Below are positions 7,763-19,145 of a stretch of DNA of 64,000 nucleotides, one piece after another. The stretch covers positions 1 through 64,000 of IMG/VR virus record IMGVR_UViG_3300020442_003756. One strand, given 5' to 3'. Each line of letters begins with the position of its first letter. The stretch's first letter is position 1. A model generated the notes under the pieces. That model made no database searches and had not been told where the DNA came from. It worked only from the letters and a program-made list of their open reading frames with translations. The translations under genes were made by a program, and so were the position numbers. The DNA comes from a virus.

Positions 7763-8661
7763 TAGTCTTTATTAATTGATTGAAATATTTTATTAATATC
7801 AAAAACATCTTCTCCTTTATCCCAAGGAAAATCAAGTATTCCTTCATTTAATTCATATTGAGAATATGTTTTAGAGTTTGTTGTAAATTCTTTTTTATGT
7901 GGTTCAGCCATAATATTATCATGTAAATCATATCCAAACACAATTGGATTAGTAGTAACCCAACAAACAGTAGAAGGTAAATTTAATGCCGCAGCCATAT
8001 GTTGAGCAAAACTATCAATGAAAACTCTTTTTTCTGAAGTTAATAACATATAAGCAACGGATCTAGGGCTATCAACACATTCAAAAGTATCAGGATAACC
8101 TTGTTGATCTGGTCTTTTTATATGAACAATATTATATGAATCTCTATATTCTTCTATTAATTGAATAATAATTTCTTGGGGTAAATCTCTTGCCCAATTA
8201 TAACCAGGATGAACTTGAGGAGATATAACACCTCCGTTAGTATGAATTGCCATAACCGGTTTTTGAACATCTGCTGGGTTAATGTCAAATATTTTACCAT
8301 AATATTCTTTTTCACCTTCAGTAAAAAATATTTCTGGTTGTTCACCATTATATTTAATATCATTTATTTTACACCATGTTTCTATTAGATGAGCTTTTTC
8401 AGTAATAAAATCATTATGATGAAAGGGATCAATAGCAAATACCTTACACTCTTTACCTTTAATATAAAGTTCATAAACAGCATTTCCTAATTCTTCATTT
8501 TTATGCGTAATATCAATATTAGGATTATTTTTAAAAATTTGTGGATATTGAGAAATAACAATAACTGTAGAATCAGGATATTGTGTTTTAATTGCTTTTA
8601 AAACAGCCGTAGCAGCTATACATTTTCCAATTCCACCTATTATGGTAAAGATAATATTCAT
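7762..8661 (-). CDS. GT9-like (heptosyltransferase fold) glycosyltransferase
   Basis: 299 residues, first gene of its operon. N-terminal I-I-F-T-I-I-G-G-I-G-K-C-I-A-A-T-A-V-L matches the GT-B start of the ADP-heptose transferase family (GT9), and the C-terminal half has V-F-I-D-S-F-A-Q-H-M-A-A-A-L, the D-S-x-x-x-H-x-A-A-A-L motif of the donor site. GT9 enzymes add heptose or related sugars to lipopolysaccharide or, in other cases, to proteins. The gene is read from a host-type promoter, so it may be made early. Target could be the host envelope (receptor masking) or a phage protein. Confidence 0.65.
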   Translation of the reverse strand: MNIIFTIIGGIGKCIAATAVLKAIKTQYPDSTVIVISQYPQIFKNNPNIDITHKNEELGNAVYELYIKGKECKVFAIDPFHHNDFITEKAHLIETWCKINDIKYNGEQPEIFFTEGEKEYYGKIFDINPADVQKPVMAIHTNGGVISPQVHPGYNWARDLPQEIIIQLIEEYRDSYNIVHIKRPDQQGYPDTFECVDSPRSVAYMLLTSEKRVFIDSFAQHMAAALNLPSTVCWVTTNPIVFGYDLHDNIMAEPHKKEFTTNSKTYSQYELNEGILDFPWDKGEDVFDINKIFQSINKD

Positions 8662-8680
8662 TTTTAAAACGTTTTATATA

Positions 8681-8712
8681 ACAATGTAAATAACTTTTTT
8701 TAATTTTCCAAA
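8681..8712 (-). promoter_or_regulatory. Class A promoter of the glycan operon
   Basis: TTTGG (8712-8708), 19-nt spacer of almost pure A/T, TACATTGT (8688-8681). ATG of the GT9 gene at 8661 leaves a leader of roughly 13-15 nt. It sits in the 67-base gap after the adhesin gene, and separates early-type expression from the fibre genes upstream. Confidence 0.5.
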
Positions 8713-8728
8713 TAATTTTATAATTATT

Positions 8729-9625
8729 TTATACTGGTCCTCCAGGTGATCCAGGACAAGAACTAGCAGGGAAAAAATTACTACTAACACTATTCCAATA
8801 ACGATATAAACTACCCTGTGAAATATAACCTGAAGGGTATTTAACAGTACCACCAGAATTTGACCAAACAGGACCAGCTTGGGTCATAATATCTCCTGAA
8901 GTTCCAGGAAGATAAAAAGTATAACCACCAGCTATTTGTTCACAAGCAGTACCAGCAGAAGCTGTACCAAATTTACCTGTTGTTGACCAAATATCAGGTC
9001 CTGAAGCTTGATTTCTTGCAAACCATCTTGCATTATTATAAACATTTGAAAAATTATAATAAGCATTATAACTAGTACTATTTGTAAGTAAACTACCCCC
9101 AGATTTAGCAGTATACCAACCTGTAAAAGAATAACCTGATGATGGTGTTGATGTAATTCTAAAGTATTGAGAAGTAGAAGAATTATTAATAACAGGATGA
9201 CCAATTTTACCAGTATCACCTGAACCTGAGTTAACAGTAGTTGTTGCAGTAGCCCCAGGGAAAAAACCAGGAGAACCATAAGGTGTAGCACCTGGGTTTT
9301 GTATACTTATAGTATTATTAGTTGTATTAATAAATTGAACATAATAAGCATATGCTGTAGCTCCACTCCAATAAGAATTTATGCTATAATCTTCTCCACC
9401 ATCATATCCCTTTTGACCAACTTGATTATTAGTACCAACAACATAAGGCCAAATTTGATAATTTAAAAATTTACATAAACTTAAATTTCTGGGATCACTT
9501 AAGTCATTAGCAGGACCATAATTAAAAGCATTTACTACAGCATTTGTTTGAAGTGATCTCCAACAACCAGCGTAAAGATTATTTTTAAATGAAATATTTG
9601 TATTACCTATTGAATGTCTTCCCAT
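8729..9625 (-). CDS. Putative tail-tip adhesin with B-repeat (InlB-like) motif
   Basis: 298 residues rich in Gly, Ser, Thr, Asn and aromatic residues, no signal peptide. Residues about 168-190 (YSFTGWYTAKSGGSLLTNST) match the Listeria-Bacteroides/InlB B repeat pattern (F-x-G-W-y-t-x-x-x-G-G-s). It resembles the next gene upstream: both begin with a short T-N/S-N-N-L-Y-x-x-C-x-R-x segment and carry the same W-A-N-N-N-type block (N-x-x-x-Y-N-A-Y). I read it as a receptor-binding or tail-tip protein carried at the end of the fibre operon. It could also be a fibre decoration protein. Confidence 0.5.
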   Translation of the reverse strand: MGRHSIGNTNISFKNNLYAGCWRSLQTNAVVNAFNYGPANDLSDPRNLSLCKFLNYQIWPYVVGTNNQVGQKGYDGGEDYSINSYWSGATAYAYYVQFINTTNNTISIQNPGATPYGSPGFFPGATATTTVNSGSGDTGKIGHPVINNSSTSQYFRITSTPSSGYSFTGWYTAKSGGSLLTNSTSYNAYYNFSNVYNNARWFARNQASGPDIWSTTGKFGTASAGTACEQIAGGYTFYLPGTSGDIMTQAGPVWSNSGGTVKYPSGYISQGSLYRYWNSVSSNFFPASSCPGSPGGPV

Positions 9626-9629
9626 AATA

Positions 9630-9638
9630 ATAAATATC
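9630..9638 (-). promoter_or_regulatory. Class B promoter (GATATTTAT)
   Basis: GATATTTAT ends four bases before the ATG at 9625 and touches the stop region of the preceding gene. If it is a promoter box, the transcript of the adhesin gene is leaderless. Confidence 0.4.
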
Positions 9639-10396
9639 TACATTAAACATAACATTGAACTACCACTCCAACCTGAACTACCATTCCAAAATCTAACAAT
9701 TGTACTATTAGAAACATAGGTAGAAGTACCCCAGTTTGAGGATAAAGTTGAAAATCTAGATAAGGTTGGTGAAGACATTACAGTATAAGAATCGTTGTAA
9801 TAAATGTTAATTGAATTACTGTAAAAACAAGCTCTAAATGATGGAGTACCATATCCAATTATCGCAGATTCGGAACTTGGTCCAGAAGCTTGAGTATAGG
9901 TGTACCAGAAATTTTTATTATATACATTAGCATTAGTATGATAAGCATTATAATTTGTTGAAGTAGTTATTAATGAACCACCACCATTAGCTGCACTTCT
10001 CCAACCATTAAATTGCCCACCAGCAGAAGTAACAAATCTAATATTAATAAAAGAATAATTTGCACTTACAAAACAATTATTTGTATTAGTGCTACCTCCA
10101 TTAGTTGCTGTTGAAGTAACTAAAGTTGTTCCTCTATAAACTTGAATAGTTCCATAAGAAGGTGAATCATTAACTAAACCTAAACTATAAACATACCCTT
10201 TATTGTAAACATAAGTACCATAGTTTGAATTAGTTGAACCACTATTACCAAAATATAAAAAGGGATCAACACTTGATCTAATATAATCAGATTGAGATTG
10301 ATTATATATAGGAATCATACGTATAGCTCTGAAACAGCTATAGTATAAACTATTATTGGATGATAAATTAGTTGTTCCCCAAGTTGCTCTTGCCAT
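9638..10396 (-). CDS. Putative tail-tip adhesin, paralogue of the downstream gene
   Basis: 252 residues, Ser/Asn/Tyr-rich, beta-strand-type composition. The segment F-N-G-W-R-S-A-A-N-G-G-G-S-L-I-T (about 131-146) followed by T-N-Y-N-A-Y lines up with F-T-G-W-Y-T-A-K-S-G-G-S-L-L-T and S-Y-N-A-Y of the 298-residue neighbour, and both have C-F/W-R near residue 21. The two probably arose by duplication and may give two receptor specificities. It starts directly after the 183-residue virion gene (one-base gap). Confidence 0.5.
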   Translation of the reverse strand: MARATWGTTNLSSNNSLYYSCFRAIRMIPIYNQSQSDYIRSSVDPFLYFGNSGSTNSNYGTYVYNKGYVYSLGLVNDSPSYGTIQVYRGTTLVTSTATNGGSTNTNNCFVSANYSFINIRFVTSAGGQFNGWRSAANGGGSLITTSTNYNAYHTNANVYNKNFWYTYTQASGPSSESAIIGYGTPSFRACFYSNSINIYYNDSYTVMSSPTLSRFSTLSSNWGTSTYVSNSTIVRFWNGSSGWSGSSMLCLM

Positions 10397-10948
10397 TTAT
10401 ATTAAATCTTTTACGTTCTCAGAACCAAATGTTTTATTATAAATATTCTTAACTCCATTATAAGCAAACTCAATTAAATTATCTTTTTTAAAATCATGAT
10501 CATAAGTTTTAGTTTTTTCTTCTATTCTACTACTAGAAACTAAAACTCTAATTTTTTTAGTATCAAAAGTTTTTATTTCATTACCATCATCATCATAATC
10601 AATTACTTCTTCTTCAACAACTTTCCAATCTTGTTCATAATCCCAAACTTCAACTGGTTGAGCAGAAGAAGCAGTTAAAGAAAGAGAAATAATTCTTGGA
10701 ACAGAAACAATACCTTCACCTTCAACTGTTAATTCATAAGGTAAAGTTGCTGAAGCATCATTTTTAGCTACATCTTCCCAATAAGGTGGTAAAGCTTTAT
10801 CTGCACCTTCTTTATCTACATAATGTCCAACAATTAAATCTAATTGTCCTACACTTTTATGAAATTGATAAGATTCAATTCGAGCGTAAAAACTATCAAT
10901 ATTTAAACCCCCTGGGAAGTTAATTTTTTTGTTTATAATAAGACCCAT
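10397..10948 (-). CDS. Virion-associated protein of unknown function
   Basis: 183 residues, acidic, no membrane segment. I do not recognise the family. The composition (S-L-T-A-S-S-A-Q, Y-D-D-D-G-N-E) and the place between the giant collagen fibre and the two adhesin genes suggest a tail-fibre accessory or connector. It is 12 bases downstream of the giant fibre gene and one base before the adhesin gene, so is co-transcribed with both. Confidence 0.5.
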   Translation of the reverse strand: MGLIINKKINFPGGLNIDSFYARIESYQFHKSVGQLDLIVGHYVDKEGADKALPPYWEDVAKNDASATLPYELTVEGEGIVSVPRIISLSLTASSAQPVEVWDYEQDWKVVEEEVIDYDDDGNEIKTFDTKKIRVLVSSSRIEEKTKTYDHDFKKDNLIEFAYNGVKNIYNKTFGSENVKDLI

Positions 10949-10960
10949 AACTTTTCATTT

Positions 10961-13900
10961 TTATTTATTATCAATATATTCTTTTAATTCTTTGATTGCT
11001 TGAATTAATACTGCAATTAATCTATCATATTTAACAGCTTTGTATCCATTTACTCTTGTTTCAACAATTTCTGGGAATATTTCTTCAACTTCTTGGGCAA
11101 TAACTCCAATATCTGCTCCTTCATTTTCATGTATTCCTGGTTTTGCAATCCAATCAAAATGTATACCACTTAATGCCATTATTTTATCTAAAGCATTTTC
11201 AATAATTTTTCTATTATCTTTTAATCTAATATCTGATGAATAATAAGCTGTAATATCATTAGTAGCTCTTATTGTTCCACCTGTACCACTTGCAGAAACA
11301 CCAACACCTAAACTATTAATTTGTGTATCTGAACCAGTACTTACACCTGGTCCAGTTGGTCCTACGTTACCTTGAGCTCCAATTGATCCTTTATTACCTT
11401 GAGGACCTTGTGATCCTACTTCACCTTTTTGTCCTTTAGCACCAGTTGGTCCAACGTTACCCTGAGGTCCAACATTACCTTGAGCACCTATTGCACCTTT
11501 AGCACCTTGAGGTCCCACATTACCTTGAGCACCAATAGCACCTTTTGAACCTTGAGCACCAACATTACCTTGAGGTCCTACTGGTCCTATAGGTCCTATT
11601 GAACCGATTGCACCTTTTGCACCTGTAGGTCCTACATTACCTTGAGGTCCTACATTACCTTGAGCACCAATATTACCCTGAGGTCCTGTTGTACCAGTTA
11701 TACCTTGAAGACCAGTATCACCTTTACCACCTTTAGCACCTTGAGCACCAACGTTACCTTGAGGTCCTACGTTACCTTGAGCACCTGGTGCACCTTTTTG
11801 TCCTTTAGGTCCTGTTGGTCCAACGTTACCTTGAGGTCCTACGTTACCTTGAGCACCTATTGCACCTTTAGCACCTTGAGGTCCAGTAGTACCTTGTGTA
11901 CCAACATTACCTTGAGGTCCTGTTGCTCCAATTGCACCTTTTGGTCCGGTAGGTCCTACATTACCTTGAGGTCCTGTATCACCTTGTGCACCAATTGCCC
12001 CTTTTGCACCTTGAGGTCCTACGTTACCTTGAGAACCAATTGCACCTTTTGCACCTTGTGCACCTGTTGTACCAGTAATACCTTGAGCACCAACGTTACC
12101 TTGAGGTCCTGTTGCTCCAATTGCACCTTTTGAACCTTGAGCACCAACATTACCTTGAGGTCCTGTTGTACCAGTTATACCTTGAAGACCAGTATCACCT
12201 TTACCACCTTTTGCTCCTTGAGGTCCTACATTACCTTGAGCACCAATATTACCTTGAGGTCCCGTTGAACCAGTAGTACCTTGGATACCTTGAACACCCT
12301 GAGCTCCAATATTACCTTGAGGTCCTGTAGCTCCAATTGCACCTTTATCTCCTTGTGGTCCTACATTTCCTTGTGGACCAGTTGTACCAGTAATACCTTG
12401 TGCACCTGTTGCACCTTTATTACCTTGAGCTCCTACTTCTCCTTTTTGTCCTTTAGGTCCAGTTGGTCCTACAGGTCCTGTTGTACCTTGAATACCTTGA
12501 GCACCTGTTGCACCTTTATTACCTTGAGGCCCTGTTGTACCTTGTGTACCAGTAGTTCCTTGAGAACCAGTTGTTCCTTGAGCTCCTGTAGCACCTTTTT
12601 GTCCTTTTGAACCAGTAGTACCTTGAATACCCTGAGCACCAGTATCACCTTTATCACCAGTTGTAACAAAAGAACAAATTATATCTTCTGAATTACTAAA
12701 TGGTGAAGTAGCTGAACTTGCTTCATTTGTTATATTTAATGTCCACCAAGTTCCATTATCTGTTAGATCAGTAATTGCAAATGTTAAGAATTGTGTTGCA
12801 TCTGTTCTATTTGAAATTCTTATATGTCCCTTAACTGCTGAAGTAACACTATCAATTGTTGATAATGTAGAAGCAATACTTGTTCCATTATCATCAGTTT
12901 CATCAATGTATGAAAGTGTTGCAGAATTTTGAGTTGAATTATTTAATCTTATTTTTCCAGTTCCTGGGTCAGCAGATGATGTAGATGAATCAAATGTAAA
13001 ATCAAATGAATTACCACCAAAGTTACCATCTGTACCTTGTATACCTTGTGTACCTTGGGTACCTTGTATTCCTTGTGTTCCTTGAACTCCCTGAGCACCT
13101 GTAGCACCTTTTTGTCCTTTTGAACCTGTTGTACCCTGAATACCTTGTGTACCCTGAATACCTTGTGTTCCTTGAATTCCTTGAGCTCCAGTAGCACCTT
13201 TTTGTCCTTTTTGTCCTTTTGTACCTGTTATACCTTGAATACCTTGTGTACCTTGTGTTCCTTGGATACCTTGAGTACCTTGAGTACCAGTATCACCTGT
13301 AGTTCCTTGGGCTCCTGTAGCACCTTTTTGTCCTTTTGTACCTGTAATACCTTGAGCACCTGTAGTACCTTGAGCACCTGTTATACCCTGTATACCTTGT
13401 ATTCCTTGAGTACCTTGTGTTCCTTGAGAACCAGTATTACCTGTAGTACCTTGAATACCTTGAGCACCAACTTCTCCTTTTTGTCCTTTTGTACCTGTTA
13501 TACCCTGAGCTCCAGTTGCACCTTTTTGTCCTGTAGTACCTTGAGCTCCAGTTTCACCTTGTGTACCAGTTGTACCTTGGGCACCTGTTGCACCTTTTTG
13601 ACCTGTTGTACCTTGAGCTCCAGTAATACCTTGAATACCTTGAATTCCTTGGGTTCCTTGAGTACCTTGTGTACCAGTTGTTCCTTGAGAACCAGTTGTA
13701 CCAGTTGTTCCTTGAATACCTTGTGAACCAGTTATACCTTGAGCACCAGTGTTACCTGTAGTTCCTTGAGCACCTGTAACTCCTTTTTGTCCTTTTTGTC
13801 CTTTTGTACCTGTTATACCTTGAATTCCTTGAGTACCTTGAATACCTTGAGTTCCTTGTATACCCTGAGTACCTTGTATACCCTGAGTACCTTGTGTACC

Positions 13901-16900
13901 AGTAGTACCTTGAGCTCCTGTAATACCTTGAATACCCTGTATTCCTTGTATTCCTTGAGTACCTTGAGTTCCTTGTGTTCCCTGAGCTCCAATTTCTCCT
14001 TTTTGTCCTTTTTCTCCTGTCTCACCTTGAGCACCAGTTGCACCTTTTTGTCCTTTTGTACCTGTAATACCTTGTGTACCCTGTGTTCCTTGAGCACCTG
14101 TTATACCTTGAATACCTTGAATACCTTGAGCACCAGTAGTACCTTGAGTTCCAGTTGCTCCTTGTGCACCAGTATCACCTTTTTGTCCAGTTATACCTTG
14201 AGTACCTTGAGTACCAACTGCTCCTTTTTGTCCTTTTTGTCCAGTTTCACCTTGAGCTCCAGTTGTACCTTGTGAACCAGTTGTTCCTTGAGTACCCTGG
14301 ATTCCTTGTGCCCCAGTTATACCTTGTATTCCTTGAGTTCCCTGAATACCTTGTGCACCTACTTCACCTTCAGCACCTTGTACTCCTAAAGGTCCTGTTG
14401 TACCTTGAATACCTTGAGTACCAGTTTCACCTTGAGTTCCAACCGCACCTTGTGCACCTGTTAAACCTGCTGTACCTTGAATTCCTTGTACACCCTGTAT
14501 ACCCTGTATACCTTGAACACCTTGTGTTCCTTGAATACCTTGAGCCCCAGTTGTCCCTTGAGCACCAGTATCTCCTTTATCACCTGTACTTACAAATGAA
14601 CAAATAATATCTTCTGCATTACTAAAAGGAGATGTTGCAGAACCTGCTTCATTTGTTATGTTAAGAGTCCACCAACCAGTATTATCAGTTAAATCGGAAA
14701 TTGCAAATGTTAAGAATTGAGTTGCATCCGTTCTATTTGAGATTCTAATATGTCCTTTTACAGCTGATGTTACACTATCTATTGTTTGTAGTGTTGAAGC
14801 AATACTATTACCATCATCATCAGTTTGATCAATATAAGCAGCTGTAGCACTATTTTGTGTTGAATTATTTAATCTTATTTTTCCAGTACCAGGATCTGAA
14901 GCTCCTGTACCTGTATCAAAAGTATAATCAAATGAATTACCTCCAAAGTTACCATCAGTACCTTGAACACCTTGTGTTCCTTGAACACCTTGTGTTCCTT
15001 GTACTCCTTGTGTTCCCTGAATACCTTGAATTCCTTGAGTACCCTGTGTTCCTTGTATCCCTTGAATACCTTGAGCACCTAATTGTCCTAAAGTTCCTTG
15101 AATACCTTGTGTTCCTTGAACACCTTGTGCACCAGTTGTACCTTGTGTACCAGTTGTTCCTTGTGAACCAGTTGTTCCTTGTGTACCGGTTGTTCCTTGA
15201 GTACCTTGTGTACCAGTTATACCTTGTATACCTTGAATACCTTGAGTTCCTTGTGTTCCTGTAGCACCTTGAATTCCTTGAGTACCTTGTGTTCCAGTTT
15301 CTCCTTGAGTACCTGTTTCTCCTTGAGCACCAGTTACACCTACTTCTCCTTTTTGTCCTTTTGTACCTGTAATACCTTGAGTACCTTGTGTACCTTGAGT
15401 TCCAGTTATACCCTGTATGCCTTGTGTTCCTTGTGTTCCTTGTGTACCAGTTTCACCTTGAGTACCAGTTGAACCAGTAGTACCTTGAGTACCTTGAATA
15501 CCTTGTGTACCAGTAGTACCCTGAGTTCCTGTTATACCTTGTATACCTTGTGTACCCTGTGTTCCTTGTATTCCTTGAGTTCCCTGAGTTCCTTGTGCTC
15601 CTGTTATACCCTGTATTCCTTGAGTACCTTGTGTACCTTGAATACCTTGAATACCTTGTACTCCCTGAGTGCCTTGTGTTCCTTGAATTCCTTGTGTGCC
15701 TTGTGTTCCTTGTGCACCAGTTATACCTTGTATACCTTGAGTACCTTGTGTTCCAGTTTCTCCTTGTGCCCCAGTAATACCTTGAATACCCTGAATACCT
15801 TGAGTTCCTGTTTGACCTTGAGCACCTGTAGCACCTTTTTGTCCAGTTGTACCTTGAATACCTTGAGCACCGGTTGTACCTTGAGTTCCAGTTGCTCCTT
15901 GTGCACCTGTTATACCTTGTATACCTTGTGTTCCTTGTGTACCTTGAGTTCCTTGAGAACCAATAGTACCCTGAATTCCTTGAATACCTTGTGTACCTTG
16001 AATACCTTGTGTTCCTTGAGTACCTTGAGTACCTTGAGCACCATCTGATAAAGTTTCAATATCAAGTTGACCACCCATTCCTGAGTGATTCTGGCAATAA
16101 TAATATAATGTATTTGGCGCATCTTGTGGTACTTTAAATGTAGAAATTAAATCAGTACCAGCTGTTCCGCCATTTGTACTCCAACCATCTGTATATTGAG
16201 ATCCACCGTTATGAGTACCATCATTAGTTGTTGAAATAGCTATTGGGTGAGTACTGTTTGTTCCAGCTGATTGATCAAATGTATAAGTAAATCCTCTTAA
16301 TAATTCTAATGTTGGTTGTGATGATCCATCTATAATATAAACACCACCTCCTACTGTAACAATAAATGCATCAGTAATTGGTTCACTACCTGTTATACCT
16401 TGAACACCCTGTGTACCTTGAATTCCTTGTGTTCCTTGAGTACCTTGAGCTCCAGTTATACCTTGAATTCCTTGTGTACCTTGTGCACCTGTAATACCTT
16501 GGATACCTTGAGTTCCTTGAATTCCTTGTGTGCCCTGTGTTCCTTGTGCTCCTGTTATACCTTGTATACCTTGTATTCCTTGAGTACCTTGAGTACCAAT
16601 TTCTCCTTTTTGTCCTTTTGAACCTTGATCACCAGTATTACCTTGTGTACCTGTAGATCCTTGAGTACCAGTAGTACCTTGAGTACCAGTTGTTCCTTGA
16701 ATACCTTGAGTTCCTTGAATACCCTGAACACCTTGTGTTCCTTGAGTACCTTGAGCTCCAGTTATACCTTGAATTCCTTGTGTACCTTGAGGACCTGTAG
16801 TTCCTTGATTACCTGTTGTACCTTGTATTCCTGTAGCACCTTGAGTACCTGTTATACCTTGTATACCTTGAATACCTTGTGCACCTGTTGTACCTTGTGT

Positions 16901-19075
16901 ACCTTGAGCACCAGTATCTCCTTTGTCTCCAACTGCAACAAAAGAACAAATTATATCTTCAGCATTTGAAAATGGTGAAGCAGCTGAACTTGCTTCATTA
17001 GAAATATCTAAAGTCCACCAAGAACCATTATCTGTTAAATCTGTTATAGCAAATGTTAAGAATTGGGTGGCATCAGTTCTATTAGAAATTCTAATATGTC
17101 CTTTAATTGCGGAAGTTACTGAATCTAAAGTTTGTAAAGTTGATTCAATACTTGCTCCACCTCCATCATTTTGAGAAATATAAGCAGCTGTAGAGCTATT
17201 TTGTGTTGAATTATTTAATCTTATATCACCTGAACCTGGGTCTGCTGCACTTGTAGAAGAATCAAATGAATAATCAAAAGAGTTACCTCCAAAATTACCA
17301 TCTGTACCTTGAATACCTTGAGTACCTTGTGTACCAGTTTCTCCTTGTGCCCCAGTAATACCTTGTATTCCTTGAGTACCTTGTGTTCCTGTTGTTCCTT
17401 GAATACCCTGAGCTCCAGTTGTTCCTTGTGTTCCAGTTGTTCCTTGTGCACCAGTAATACCTTGAATACCTTGAGTTCCTTGAGTTCCTGTTTCACCTTG
17501 AGTTCCATCTGTACCTTGTGTACCAGTATTACCTTGTGTACCAGTAGCACCTTGCGTTCCAGTTGTTCCCTGAGAACCAGTAATACCTTGAGCTCCAGTT
17601 GCTCCTTGAGTTCCTAACTCACCTTTTTGTCCTTTTACACCATCAGTAGAAGAACCAGAAATACCTTGAATACCTTGTATTCCTTGTGTACCTGTTGTAC
17701 CCTGAATACCTTGAGTACCTGTTGTACCTTGTGTTCCAGCTCCTGTTATACCTTGAATACCTTGAGTACCCTGAGTTCCAGTTTCTCCTTGAGCACCTTT
17801 TGATCCAGTAATACCTTGAATACCTTGAATACCTTGTGTTCCTTGAATACCTTGAATACCTTGGTTACCTGTTTCACCCTGTGCACCAGTTGTACCTTGA
17901 ATACCTTGAGTTCCCTGAATACCTTGAGTTCCTTGAATACCTTGTGTACCTTGAGTTCCTTGAGCACCTGTAATACCCTGAATACCTTGAATACCTTGAA
18001 TACCTTGTGTACCAGTTGTACCTTGTGTTCCTGTTTCACCTTGTGTACCAGTTGTACCTTGTGTTCCTGTTTCACCTTGTACCCCAGTATCTCCTTTTTG
18101 ACCAGTTGCTCCTTGTGAACCTGTTATACCCTGAGTACCTTGAGCTCCTGTTATACCTTGTATACCTTGTATACCTTGAATTCCTTGTGTGCCCTGTGTA
18201 CCTTGTGTTCCTTGTGCTCCAGTTATACCTTGTATACCCTGAGTTCCGGTTTCACCTTGAGCACCTACTTCTCCTTTTTGACCTTTTGTACCAGTAATAC
18301 CTTGAGTACCTTGTACACCTTGAGTACCCTGAGTACCAGTAACACCTTGAATACCTTGTATACCTTGGGTACCTTGAGTACCTTGTGTTCCTTGTGTACC
18401 AGTAGCTCCCTGTGTACCAGTTGCACCTTGTGTTCCAGTTATACCTTGAATACCTTGTATACCTTGTATACCTTGAGCACCTTGATCACCTTCAGCTCCT
18501 TTTTGTCCTTTTGTACCTGTTATACCTTGAGCACCTTGAGTTCCAGTTTCTCCTTGAGCACCCTTTTCTCCTTTTTGACCTTTTTCACCTGTTTCACCTT
18601 GTATACCCTGTATACCTTGGGTACCTTGAGTACCTTGTGTTCCTTGTGTACCAGTCTCACCTTGTGTACCTGTTGTTCCTTGGGTACCTTGAGTTCCAGT
18701 TGCACCTTGTGCACCAGTAATACCTTGAATTCCCTGAATACCTTGTGTGCCTTGAGTACCTTGAGTACCTTGAGCACCTGTAATACCTTGACTACCAATT
18801 GGACCAGTTTCACCTTGAGTACCTGTTGTACCAGTTGCTCCTTGAGCACCTTTTGCACCTTTTTGACCAGTAGTACCTTGGGCACCTGTTGTACCTTGAG
18901 AACCTACACCTGAGGCAAATGATAAGTTACCGGATCCATCTGTTTTTATTACTTGGTCTGCTGAACCATCTGAGGTTGGATAGATAAGTCCACTAGCGGT
19001 AAGTGCTGTGGATACATTTAATTTGTTTAATTCTGCGTTAGAACCACTAACGACAACTTTTTTCCAATTGGGCAT
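10961..19075 (-). CDS. Giant collagen-like tail fibre with S74 chaperone (2704 aa)
   Basis: After a short head (about 1-55) most of the protein is Gly-X-Y triplets with Gln, Thr, Ile, Ala in X/Y (GTQG, GIQG, GITG, GAQG). Breaks: three near-identical globular modules at about 590-718, 1372-1498 and 2013-2140 (start D-G-N-F-G-G, end S-F-V-x-x-G-D-K-G-D-T-G), and a cupredoxin-like insert at about 895-1012 with C-Q-N-H-S-G-M. Triplets from about 2150 to 2590 switch to Pro in X and Lys in Y ([12 protein letters not shown]). The end is an intramolecular chaperone (peptidase S74): S-D-I-R-L-K gives the Ser/Lys pair (Lys at +5), followed by [14 protein letters not shown]. After trimerisation this domain should cut itself off. 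Role: long trimeric fibre. Lys occurs in X-Lys-Gly, the sequence modified by collagen lysyl hydroxylases. Confidence 0.85.
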   Translation of the reverse strand: MPNWKKVVVSGSNAELNKLNVSTALTASGLIYPTSDGSADQVIKTDGSGNLSFASGVGSQGTTGAQGTTGQKGAKGAQGATGTTGTQGETGPIGSQGITGAQGTQGTQGTQGIQGIQGITGAQGATGTQGTQGTTGTQGETGTQGTQGTQGTQGIQGIQGETGEKGQKGEKGAQGETGTQGAQGITGTKGQKGAEGDQGAQGIQGIQGIQGITGTQGATGTQGATGTQGTQGTQGTQGIQGIQGVTGTQGTQGVQGTQGITGTKGQKGEVGAQGETGTQGIQGITGAQGTQGTQGTQGIQGIQGIQGITGAQGTQGITGSQGATGQKGDTGVQGETGTQGTTGTQGETGTQGTTGTQGIQGIQGIQGITGAQGTQGTQGIQGTQGIQGTQGIQGTTGAQGETGNQGIQGIQGTQGIQGIQGITGSKGAQGETGTQGTQGIQGITGAGTQGTTGTQGIQGTTGTQGIQGIQGISGSSTDGVKGQKGELGTQGATGAQGITGSQGTTGTQGATGTQGNTGTQGTDGTQGETGTQGTQGIQGITGAQGTTGTQGTTGAQGIQGTTGTQGTQGIQGITGAQGETGTQGTQGIQGTDGNFGGNSFDYSFDSSTSAADPGSGDIRLNNSTQNSSTAAYISQNDGGGASIESTLQTLDSVTSAIKGHIRISNRTDATQFLTFAITDLTDNGSWWTLDISNEASSAASPFSNAEDIICSFVAVGDKGDTGAQGTQGTTGAQGIQGIQGITGTQGATGIQGTTGNQGTTGPQGTQGIQGITGAQGTQGTQGVQGIQGTQGIQGTTGTQGTTGTQGSTGTQGNTGDQGSKGQKGEIGTQGTQGIQGIQGITGAQGTQGTQGIQGTQGIQGITGAQGTQGIQGITGAQGTQGTQGIQGTQGVQGITGSEPITDAFIVTVGGGVYIIDGSSQPTLELLRGFTYTFDQSAGTNSTHPIAISTTNDGTHNGGSQYTDGWSTNGGTAGTDLISTFKVPQDAPNTLYYYCQNHSGMGGQLDIETLSDGAQGTQGTQGTQGIQGTQGIQGIQGTIGSQGTQGTQGTQGIQGITGAQGATGTQGTTGAQGIQGTTGQKGATGAQGQTGTQGIQGIQGITGAQGETGTQGTQGIQGITGAQGTQGTQGIQGTQGTQGVQGIQGIQGTQGTQGIQGITGAQGTQGTQGIQGTQGTQGIQGITGTQGTTGTQGIQGTQGTTGSTGTQGETGTQGTQGTQGIQGITGTQGTQGTQGITGTKGQKGEVGVTGAQGETGTQGETGTQGTQGIQGATGTQGTQGIQGIQGITGTQGTQGTTGTQGTTGSQGTTGTQGTTGAQGVQGTQGIQGTLGQLGAQGIQGIQGTQGTQGIQGIQGTQGVQGTQGVQGTQGVQGTDGNFGGNSFDYTFDTGTGASDPGTGKIRLNNSTQNSATAAYIDQTDDDGNSIASTLQTIDSVTSAVKGHIRISNRTDATQFLTFAISDLTDNTGWWTLNITNEAGSATSPFSNAEDIICSFVSTGDKGDTGAQGTTGAQGIQGTQGVQGIQGIQGVQGIQGTAGLTGAQGAVGTQGETGTQGIQGTTGPLGVQGAEGEVGAQGIQGTQGIQGITGAQGIQGTQGTTGSQGTTGAQGETGQKGQKGAVGTQGTQGITGQKGDTGAQGATGTQGTTGAQGIQGIQGITGAQGTQGTQGITGTKGQKGATGAQGETGEKGQKGEIGAQGTQGTQGTQGIQGIQGIQGITGAQGTTGTQGTQGIQGTQGIQGTQGIQGTQGIQGITGTKGQKGQKGVTGAQGTTGNTGAQGITGSQGIQGTTGTTGSQGTTGTQGTQGTQGIQGIQGITGAQGTTGQKGATGAQGTTGTQGETGAQGTTGQKGATGAQGITGTKGQKGEVGAQGIQGTTGNTGSQGTQGTQGIQGIQGITGAQGTTGAQGITGTKGQKGATGAQGTTGDTGTQGTQGIQGTQGTQGIQGITGTKGQKGQKGATGAQGIQGTQGIQGTQGIQGTTGSKGQKGATGAQGVQGTQGIQGTQGTQGIQGTDGNFGGNSFDFTFDSSTSSADPGTGKIRLNNSTQNSATLSYIDETDDNGTSIASTLSTIDSVTSAVKGHIRISNRTDATQFLTFAITDLTDNGTWWTLNITNEASSATSPFSNSEDIICSFVTTGDKGDTGAQGIQGTTGSKGQKGATGAQGTTGSQGTTGTQGTTGPQGNKGATGAQGIQGTTGPVGPTGPKGQKGEVGAQGNKGATGAQGITGTTGPQGNVGPQGDKGAIGATGPQGNIGAQGVQGIQGTTGSTGPQGNIGAQGNVGPQGAKGGKGDTGLQGITGTTGPQGNVGAQGSKGAIGATGPQGNVGAQGITGTTGAQGAKGAIGSQGNVGPQGAKGAIGAQGDTGPQGNVGPTGPKGAIGATGPQGNVGTQGTTGPQGAKGAIGAQGNVGPQGNVGPTGPKGQKGAPGAQGNVGPQGNVGAQGAKGGKGDTGLQGITGTTGPQGNIGAQGNVGPQGNVGPTGAKGAIGSIGPIGPVGPQGNVGAQGSKGAIGAQGNVGPQGAKGAIGAQGNVGPQGNVGPTGAKGQKGEVGSQGPQGNKGSIGAQGNVGPTGPGVSTGSDTQINSLGVGVSASGTGGTIRATNDITAYYSSDIRLKDNRKIIENALDKIMALSGIHFDWIAKPGIHENEGADIGVIAQEVEEIFPEIVETRVNGYKAVKYDRLIAVLIQAIKELKEYIDNK
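12660..13030 (-). repeat. NFGG globular module, copy 3 of the giant fibre
   Basis: About 125 codons starting [10 protein letters not shown] and ending G-D-K-G-D-T-G; contains [24 protein letters not shown] and P-F-S-N-x-E-D-I-I-C-S-F. Two sister copies lie in the same gene and one in the second fibre. Boundaries are approximate. Confidence 0.75.
14583..14956 (-). repeat. NFGG globular module, copy 2 of the giant fibre
   Basis: Same block as copies 1 and 3, with [11 protein letters not shown] in the variable part. Flanked on both sides by collagen triplets. Boundaries are approximate. Confidence 0.75.
16040..16395 (-). other. Cupredoxin-like domain inside the giant fibre
   Basis: About 118 codons between two collagen runs. 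Strand pattern and the motif T-F-K-V-P[19 protein letters not shown] follow the copper-binding end of blue-copper proteins; an upstream T-H-P-I could give the first His ligand. All four type 1 copper ligand residues (His, Cys, His, Met) are therefore present, with the C-x2-H-x2-M spacing seen in pseudoazurin-type sites. Confidence 0.6.
16925..17302 (-). repeat. NFGG globular module, copy 1 of the giant fibre
   Basis: First of the three modules, with [18 protein letters not shown] in the variable start and [10 protein letters not shown] in the middle. Boundaries are approximate. Confidence 0.75.
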
Positions 19076-19145
19076 ATATCTAAATTAATTATGGTTGGTA
19101 ACTCAAAATGAGCCCACTTCCGTTAGGCCTATAATTTATTTTGTT

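Noticed and set aside
11642-18913. Long plus-strand open frames rich in Cys-Thr-Leu-Ser repeats opposite the collagen genes
   Set aside because: They are mirror frames of the Gly-X-Y repeats (GGN-rich codons read backwards) and have no starts, promoters or independent codon pattern.
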